Part shown: piece after piece, positions 59,167 to 64,000 of the stretch | How the letters are laid out: every line of letters begins with the position of its first letter | Position numbering within the stretch: the stretch's first letter is position 1 | From: Pseudomonadota bacterium | GTDB lineage: Bacteria > Pseudomonadota > Alphaproteobacteria > Rhizobiales > Xanthobacteraceae | Direction of reading: 5' to 3' | DNA length: 64,000 bases | Assembly (NCBI GenBank): GCA_023404675.1 | Contig: JAEYAW010000020.1 | Span: 1 to 64,000, forward strand | The notes under the pieces: model-generated | What the model was told of the DNA's origin: nothing | Database searches by the model: none | Seen by the model: the letters and a program-made list of their open reading frames with translations, nothing else | Position numbers and translations under genes: made by a program

Positions 59167-60201
59167 TCATGATCCGCGCTGCAGCGCCTCGCCCAGCAGC
59201 GCGATCTCGTCCGTGGCCGATGGCCCGTCGAACGTCAACGCCAGTTCGCTGATTCCAGCCGCCGCGTAATCAGCTGCACGCGCCAGACACGCCTCCGGCG
59301 TACCTGAGAGAGAAAATGCACGCGTGAAGCGCTGATCCAGCACCGTCACCGGATCGTCCCCGGCCTTGAGACGCCGCGCGGCCTCGGCGAATTCATCTTC
59401 CGGAATCCCGGTGCCGTCGAGCAGGGCTTCCTTCGCCGTCGGCACCCGCTGGCCCAGCGACCAGAAGCTCGCCACCATTTCGGCGATGGTCCGGCGGCCG
59501 ATCCGCTCGGCCTCCTCCGCGTCGCGATGAACGACGCAGGGCATATACTGCACCACGCCGACGGCATCGGCCCGGCCCGCCGCCTCTGTACTCGCCCGGA
59601 CGCGCGCCGCGCCGCGCGCCGCGAAGGCCAGCGAGCACATGTTGGAGACGAGTTGTCCGTCGGCAGCCTCGCCCGCCAGCTTCAGCGTGAGATCGCCGCG
59701 GCCCGCCAGATAGATCGGCAGATCGCCACGTGGCGTATAGTCGAGCTTCACGCCTTTCGCGGAAAATGCAGCGCCTTCATAGGACACCGCCTCGCCACGC
59801 AGCAGCGGGCGCAGGATCGCCAGCGTATCGCGCAGCGCCACCACCGGCTTGTCCGAGCTGAACCCGATCTTCTGCACCGCTGAACCAATTCCCGCGCCGA
59901 TGGACAGCATCGCGCGTCCGCCGGACAACTCGTCAAGTGCGCCGATCTCCATCGCCATCATGCTCGGATGGCGGCTGAACGGATTGAACACGCCCGCGCC
60001 GATCTTCAGGCGTTGCGTCGCGGCGGCACAGACGGCCGCGGCCGGCAGAATACCGCGCGCGAATGCGTTTTCGGCAAACCACGCGGCAGCGAAGCCTGCC
60101 CGGTCCGCCGCCTGCGCCAGCTCCATGCTGTGCCGCGCAGTCAGCCCGCCATGAAGGCGCAGGCTGATGCGCGGCATCCCCTTCGTGTTGCTGTCTTCCA
60201 T
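59167..60201 (-). CDS. Luciferase-like (LLM) oxidoreductase, probably F420-dependent
   Basis: The 344-residue protein has the TIM-barrel pattern of the LLM superfamily, close to Mer-type and F420-dependent dehydrogenases: FAAAWFAENAFARGILP (about residues 37-53), KIGAGVFNPFSRHPSMMAME (about 66-85), GRAMLSIGAGIGSAV (about 95-109) and DLPIYLAGRGDLTLKLAGE (about 158-176). Cofactor choice between FMN and F420 cannot be proven from sequence, but the adjacent cofE-cofD pair favours F420. The ATG at 60201 has only a weak ribosome site; another ATG at 60177 has GGGG just before it. Confidence 0.82.
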   Translation of the reverse strand: MEDSNTKGMPRISLRLHGGLTARHSMELAQAADRAGFAAAWFAENAFARGILPAAAVCAAATQRLKIGAGVFNPFSRHPSMMAMEIGALDELSGGRAMLSIGAGIGSAVQKIGFSSDKPVVALRDTLAILRPLLRGEAVSYEGAAFSAKGVKLDYTPRGDLPIYLAGRGDLTLKLAGEAADGQLVSNMCSLAFAARGAARVRASTEAAGRADAVGVVQYMPCVVHRDAEEAERIGRRTIAEMVASFWSLGQRVPTAKEALLDGTGIPEDEFAEAARRLKAGDDPVTVLDQRFTRAFSLSGTPEACLARAADYAAAGISELALTFDGPSATDEIALLGEALQRGS

Positions 60202-60213
60202 AGTCCGCTATTT

Positions 60214-61317
60214 CTATTTCATCGTCGCAATGTCGAAGGCCTTGGCCTGAGCCACGACCTTGTCCTTGTCGAAGTTATTGATCTCCGGAATCAACGCATT
60301 GGTGTAGATGCGATCCAGCGGCAGGTCTTCCTTCAGAATGCCGTTGCTCTTCATGTAATCGACCAGACGCTTCCAGTCTTCGTCGACGAACAGGCCGATC
60401 ACGCCCTTGGTCTTCGGCGAGGACCAGATTTCCATCCGCTTCTCGTTGACCATGACGCCGCCCTTGAGCGCTTCTTCAGGGCTCATGTTCTTCGGCTCGG
60501 CTTCCGGGAACAGCTTCCAGCTGATCTTCACGGCCGCGGCGGAGTTCGTAACGGAGAAAACGTAGCCCTTGGCCACCGCGCGGCCGATGCCGGACAGCAT
60601 CTTGGCCTTGTCAGCGACCGTTTCCCGGCGCGCGAGAAGACCGACGTCAGGCAGGCTGGCGAAACCTTCGCCGATGTCGAGATAGCGGATCTTGAAGCCG
60701 TTGGCCTCGAACTTCGTCGTTTCCTGCGAGGAGAAGATCAGCGCATCGACCGCATCGTTGTTCAGCGCACCGACCGCCTGCGCGCCGCTGCCGACCGCGA
60801 TGAAGGCAATGTCGGTCGCCGGATTCAGCCCGACCTCCGCCGCCAGCGCCTTGCCGAAATTGGTCGCCGCGCTGCCCATGGCGGCGATGCCGATCTTCTT
60901 GCCCTTGAGATCCTTCATGCTCTTGAACGGGCTGTCCGGCTTCACCGTGACCGTCCAGATGCTGCGATAATTGGCCTCGAAGAAATACTTGAGGTTCAGC
61001 GCCTGCGGCGACTGCATGCCGACCAGCGCCTGTCCCGGCGAGGCAAGACCGACGTCGCCCGAGCCCGCGCTGATCGCCAGTGCGACCTCGTTGGAGCCGC
61101 CGACCGGAACGAGCTCGACGTCGAGCCCTTCTTCGCTGAAGTAGCCCATGTACTTGGCGACGCTGAATGGCGAGAACGCCTCGTTGACGATCTTCGCGGG
61201 CATCAGGACCTTGACCTTGATGTCCTCGGCCCGGCTGGCTCCGGCCATCAGGCCGAGCAGTCCGGCGGCGAGCACCAGCGCCCGTATCGTACGATTGGTT
61301 TTCTTCGACTTCGACAC
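60214..61317 (-). CDS. NMT1/SsuA-type ABC substrate-binding protein
   Basis: The 367-residue protein has a signal peptide with Lys-rich start (about residues 1-28, ending SRA-E) and the fold of the NMT1/SsuA solute-binding group that takes sulfonates, nitrate, thiamine precursors or aromatic acids. I chose the GTG at 61317: AGGGGAG lies 6 nt upstream. Using the ATG nine codons earlier would put that site inside the gene. The permease and ATPase are not in this window. It lies between the Mo hydroxylase and the LLM enzyme, so it probably captures the substrate of the cluster. Confidence 0.87.
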   Translation of the reverse strand: MSKSKKTNRTIRALVLAAGLLGLMAGASRAEDIKVKVLMPAKIVNEAFSPFSVAKYMGYFSEEGLDVELVPVGGSNEVALAISAGSGDVGLASPGQALVGMQSPQALNLKYFFEANYRSIWTVTVKPDSPFKSMKDLKGKKIGIAAMGSAATNFGKALAAEVGLNPATDIAFIAVGSGAQAVGALNNDAVDALIFSSQETTKFEANGFKIRYLDIGEGFASLPDVGLLARRETVADKAKMLSGIGRAVAKGYVFSVTNSAAAVKISWKLFPEAEPKNMSPEEALKGGVMVNEKRMEIWSSPKTKGVIGLFVDEDWKRLVDYMKSNGILKEDLPLDRIYTNALIPEINNFDKDKVVAQAKAFDIATMK

Positions 61318-61350
61318 CTCAAACTCCCCTCTCGTTGAACACAACCGATA

Positions 61351-63651
61351 TCAAGCCACCGCACGGCGGCTGTCCTGTATGAGCCGCCACAGCCGAGGCG
61401 GGCTGAAGGGCAGATGACATGGCTCGACCTTCATGCCGCGCAGCGCGGCCGCAATCGCGTTGCCGACCGCGCCGCCGACGGCGATGAGGCCGCCTTCGCC
61501 CGCACCCTTGGCGCCAAGCGGATTGTTCGGGCACGGCCGCAGTTCGAGCGAGATCGAACGGATCGCCGGAAAATCCTCGGCCGTCGGCATCAGATAGTCC
61601 GCAAAGGAACCGGTCATGATCTGGCCGTCGGCGTCGTATTGAATCTCTTCGAGGAACACGCTGCCAAGACCCTGCACCACCGCGCCCAGCACCTGCCCGT
61701 GCAGCGTCGCCGGATTGATGATGCGGCCGACATCCTCGACGGTGAGATAATCCAGGATCGCGACGTGACCGGTCTTCGGATCGACCGCGACGTGAACCGC
61801 GTGCGCGCCATAGCTGTAGGTATGCTTGCTGTTGGAGAAGCTGGTCTCGGCCGAGACGCCAAGCGCGCCGAGATCGGCGAAACTCAGGACATCCTCGCTG
61901 TGGCGTGCGACGCCTTCGCCGACGAGCACGTCGGAGTCCGCGCAGCCGAACCTGGCGGCTGCAACCTTGCGAATTTCGCTCCTCAAGGCTTCCGCGGTCT
62001 GCACCACGGCGTTGCCACCCATCACGGTGGAGCGCGAGTGGAACGAGCCGAAGCCTTCCTCCACCAGCGTCGTCGAACCGTGCAGCAGGCGGATGCGCTC
62101 CAGCGGCACTTCCAGCGCATCGGAGGCGATCTGGCTCAGCACCGTTTCCAGGCCCTGCCCGAGCGCGGACGAGCCGACCGCGACCGTCACCCGGCCATCC
62201 GGTTCGAGCGCGATCCTGCAGCCCTCGCGCGGCCCCGCCGCGCCGCCCTCGATGAACATACCAAGGCCGTAACCATGATAGCGGCCGCCGATGAGTTCGC
62301 CCTGCCGCTTCGCGCGCTCGCGCCAGCCGAACGCCTCGATGCAGCGATCCAGCACGATCTCATACGCGCCACCGTCACACTCGGTGTTGGCGCTTGGATC
62401 GACGTGGCGCATCTTCGCCAGCTTGTAGGGCATCTGCGCTTCGGTCACGAGATTGCGCCGGCGAAACTCGGCCGGATCGATGCCGAGATCATAGGCCGCC
62501 ATGTCGAACAGACGTTCGCAGAAGAAGCTCGCCTCAAAGCGGCCCGGCCCGCGATAGGTGCCGGCCGGCGTCTTGTTGGTGACATAGACCGCCGCATCCA
62601 CGGCAATGTTGGGGATGTGATACGGCCCCGACATGAACTGCGCCACGTTGCGCGGGCCGGTGAAGCCGTTGGTGCGCACGTAAGCGCCGATATCGCAATC
62701 CACGATGCCGCGCAGGCCGATCACCATGCCGTCCCGCGTGCAGGCGATCTCCACATCGGCGGACATTTCGCGCGCATGATTCATCGCGGTGAAGTGCTCG
62801 CGCCGGTCTTCGATCCAGCGCACCGGACGCTTGAGGTGTCGCGCACAGAATGGAATCAGAAAGTCCTCGGGATAGAACTCGCCGCGCGCGCCGAACCCGC
62901 CGCCGACATCGACCTCAATAAGGTCGACCGCGCTGCGATCCATGCCGAGCATCTTCGCCAGCAGGCTGCGGTTGAAGAACGGCACCTTGGCCGCGCCATG
63001 CAGCGTCAGGTGGCCGGTCGCGTCATCCCACTCAGCGAACAACCCGCGCGTCTCCATCGGGATCGCGCCATGGCGCTGGATGGAAAAACGCTCGCGGCGG
63101 GTGTAGTCGGCGCGCGCGAAGGCCTCCGCCGCATCGCCCTTTTCGGCCGTGAGCACGATGGGCCGGTTGCCGGGCGACTGCGGGAACAACAGCACCTCGT
63201 CCGCCGCCGCGCTGCCCGTACTCGTCACCACCGGCAGCGGCGCGATATCCAGCTCGATCAACGCCGCCGCGTCTTCCGCGATGGCGGCATCTTCGGCGAC
63301 GACGACCGCCACCGGCTCGCCCACATAGCGCACCGCGCCTTCGGCGATCACCGGCTGAAGATAGGGAAGCCCTTCCTCCAGCACCTGCTGGCGTAACGGA
63401 ATCTTCGGCACCTCGCCCCGCTTCGCGACGATATCCGCCGCGGTGATCACCGCCAGCACGCCGGGCAGCGCGCGGGCTGCCTCAGCACTGATCGCGCGCA
63501 GCGTACCGTGCGCGGCGCTGCTGCGCAGAACGAGGGCGTGGCAAAGCCCCTCGCGCGTGACATCGGCGACATACGTCCCCTCGCCGCGCAGAAAGCGGCG
63601 GTCCTCGACCCGCTGAACGGACGCGCCGACGAGCGTGTTACTCAGCCGCAT
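61351..63651 (-). CDS. CoxL-like molybdopterin hydroxylase large subunit
   Basis: The 766-residue protein is a xanthine-oxidase-family large subunit. It has the N-terminal GRIV-type opening (about residues 12-30), the molybdopterin regions, the active-site loop TYRGPGR (365-371), and the catalytic Glu 719 in KGAGEGG. True CO dehydrogenase (form I) has an AYXCSFR loop with an active-site Cys; here there is none, so it resembles form II or hydroxylases of other substrates. It overlaps the iron-sulfur gene by 14 nt. No medium (FAD) subunit is seen in the window. It likely hydroxylates an aromatic or N-heterocyclic compound or an aldehyde. Confidence 0.92.
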   Translation of the reverse strand: MRLSNTLVGASVQRVEDRRFLRGEGTYVADVTREGLCHALVLRSSAAHGTLRAISAEAARALPGVLAVITAADIVAKRGEVPKIPLRQQVLEEGLPYLQPVIAEGAVRYVGEPVAVVVAEDAAIAEDAAALIELDIAPLPVVTSTGSAAADEVLLFPQSPGNRPIVLTAEKGDAAEAFARADYTRRERFSIQRHGAIPMETRGLFAEWDDATGHLTLHGAAKVPFFNRSLLAKMLGMDRSAVDLIEVDVGGGFGARGEFYPEDFLIPFCARHLKRPVRWIEDRREHFTAMNHAREMSADVEIACTRDGMVIGLRGIVDCDIGAYVRTNGFTGPRNVAQFMSGPYHIPNIAVDAAVYVTNKTPAGTYRGPGRFEASFFCERLFDMAAYDLGIDPAEFRRRNLVTEAQMPYKLAKMRHVDPSANTECDGGAYEIVLDRCIEAFGWRERAKRQGELIGGRYHGYGLGMFIEGGAAGPREGCRIALEPDGRVTVAVGSSALGQGLETVLSQIASDALEVPLERIRLLHGSTTLVEEGFGSFHSRSTVMGGNAVVQTAEALRSEIRKVAAARFGCADSDVLVGEGVARHSEDVLSFADLGALGVSAETSFSNSKHTYSYGAHAVHVAVDPKTGHVAILDYLTVEDVGRIINPATLHGQVLGAVVQGLGSVFLEEIQYDADGQIMTGSFADYLMPTAEDFPAIRSISLELRPCPNNPLGAKGAGEGGLIAVGGAVGNAIAAALRGMKVEPCHLPFSPPRLWRLIQDSRRAVA

Positions 63652-64000
63652 CGGCGCTCATCCTGCGGGCCGGGCGATAGGCGTCGCGTGCCTCCAGCAC
63701 GGCCTTGATGATCGGGATGTAGCCGGTGCAGCGGCAGATGTTCCCCGTCAGCACCTCGCGGATACGCTCCTCGTCCGCGTCGGGCTCAGACGACAGCAGC
63801 GCATGCATCGTGGTCAGGATGCCCGGCGTGCAGAAGCCGCATTGCAGGGCGTGGTTCTTGCGGAAGGCCGCCTGCAGCGGCGACAGACCGGCGTCTCCCG
63901 CCAGCCCTTCCACCGTGGTGACGACGCAGCCATCGGCCTGCGCCGCGAGTGTCAGGCAGCCGCGCACCGCCACATCGTCCACGATCACCGTGCAGGCGCC
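63638..64000 (-). CDS. (2Fe-2S) subunit of the Mo hydroxylase (partial, cut by right edge)
   Basis: The frame is open from 64000 to its stop at 63638-63640, so the N-terminal part is missing. The visible part has a Gly-Ala-Cys-Thr-Val stretch at the edge, part of the ferredoxin-like [2Fe-2S] motif, and the second cluster motif CGFC (about) followed by NICRCTGY, as in CoxS/XdhC-type small subunits. It delivers electrons from the Mo centre. It overlaps the start of the large subunit by 14 nt, so they form one unit. Confidence 0.9.
   Translation of the reverse strand, partial: GACTVIVDDVAVRGCLTLAAQADGCVVTTVEGLAGDAGLSPLQAAFRKNHALQCGFCTPGILTTMHALLSSEPDADEERIREVLTGNICRCTGYIPIIKAVLEARDAYRPARRMSADAAE

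Noticed and set aside
56202..63396. Long plus-strand frames opposite cofD, the PLP enzyme, the binding protein and the Mo hydroxylase
   Set aside because: The minus-strand genes carry clear family motifs; the plus-strand frames are His/Arg-rich shadows.
61351..64000. CO dehydrogenase (coxSL)
   Set aside because: The active-site loop lacks the Cys of true CO dehydrogenase, so I call it a CoxL-like hydroxylase of unknown substrate.
1..64000. Mobile elements, tRNA genes, CRISPR arrays and attachment sites
   Set aside because: No transposase or integrase motif, no tRNA-like fold, no regularly spaced repeat array and no target-site duplications were noticed in this reading.

Overview
The window reads as chromosome of a high-GC alphaproteobacterium, most likely of the Bradyrhizobium/Rhodopseudomonas/Afipia/Oligotropha group. 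The evidence is a flagellar gene set with FliX, FlaF, FlbT, MotE and a DUF6468 protein, a rhizobial-type DksA, and coenzyme F420 genes, which are rare in proteobacteria but known in a few members of this group. The species is an inference. I saw no rRNA, tRNA, CRISPR array, prophage or insertion sequence.

Region 1 (1-27.4 kb) is a flagellar cluster. It holds the end of fliO, then fliP; a leftward operon fliL-fliM-DUF6468-motE-TPR protein; flgF-flgG-flgA-flgH; an insert of an HdeA-like protein, a methyltransferase and dksA; fliX; flgI-flgJ-flgN-like; a FlaG-like gene; a small unknown gene; flaF; two tandem flagellins; flbT; and leftward flgE-flgK-flgL. Strong GG-N10-GC sigma-54 promoter matches lie in front of flgF, flgI and flgE. 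This fits FliX as a partner of a sigma-54 activator.

Region 2 (27.4-35.8 kb) is mixed housekeeping and envelope genes: msrB, an FAD oxidoreductase, a SixA-type phosphatase, a 51-residue secreted peptide, a UspF-like stress protein, two small membrane proteins, an MprF-like membrane domain and a large secreted SGNH hydrolase.

Region 3 (35.9-55.5 kb) is a phosphorus-scavenging island. A Ugp-like ABC importer is followed by two tandem metallophosphoesterases. A 2H phosphoesterase sits beside a variant phnM. Then come phnCDEE (phosphonate import), phnF (repressor), phnGHIJKLMN (C-P lyase) and a flavoprotein. Four Pho boxes with the 11-bp repeat precede the four transcription units. At three of them a -10-like element follows after exactly 10 nt and the start codon after 45-48 nt, so the island is probably one PhoB regulon. 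Hairpins directly follow both importer binding-protein genes.

Region 4 (55.5 kb to the right edge) is a leftward run: a [2Fe-2S] subunit (cut by the edge), a CoxL-type molybdenum hydroxylase, an ABC substrate-binding protein, a luciferase-like (F420-type) oxidoreductase, a D-threonine-aldolase-like PLP enzyme, CofE, CofD and a Nudix hydrolase. It combines F420 biosynthesis with enzymes that could oxidise and reduce an imported compound. The substrate is not evident. I regard this as the best candidate for an undescribed pathway.
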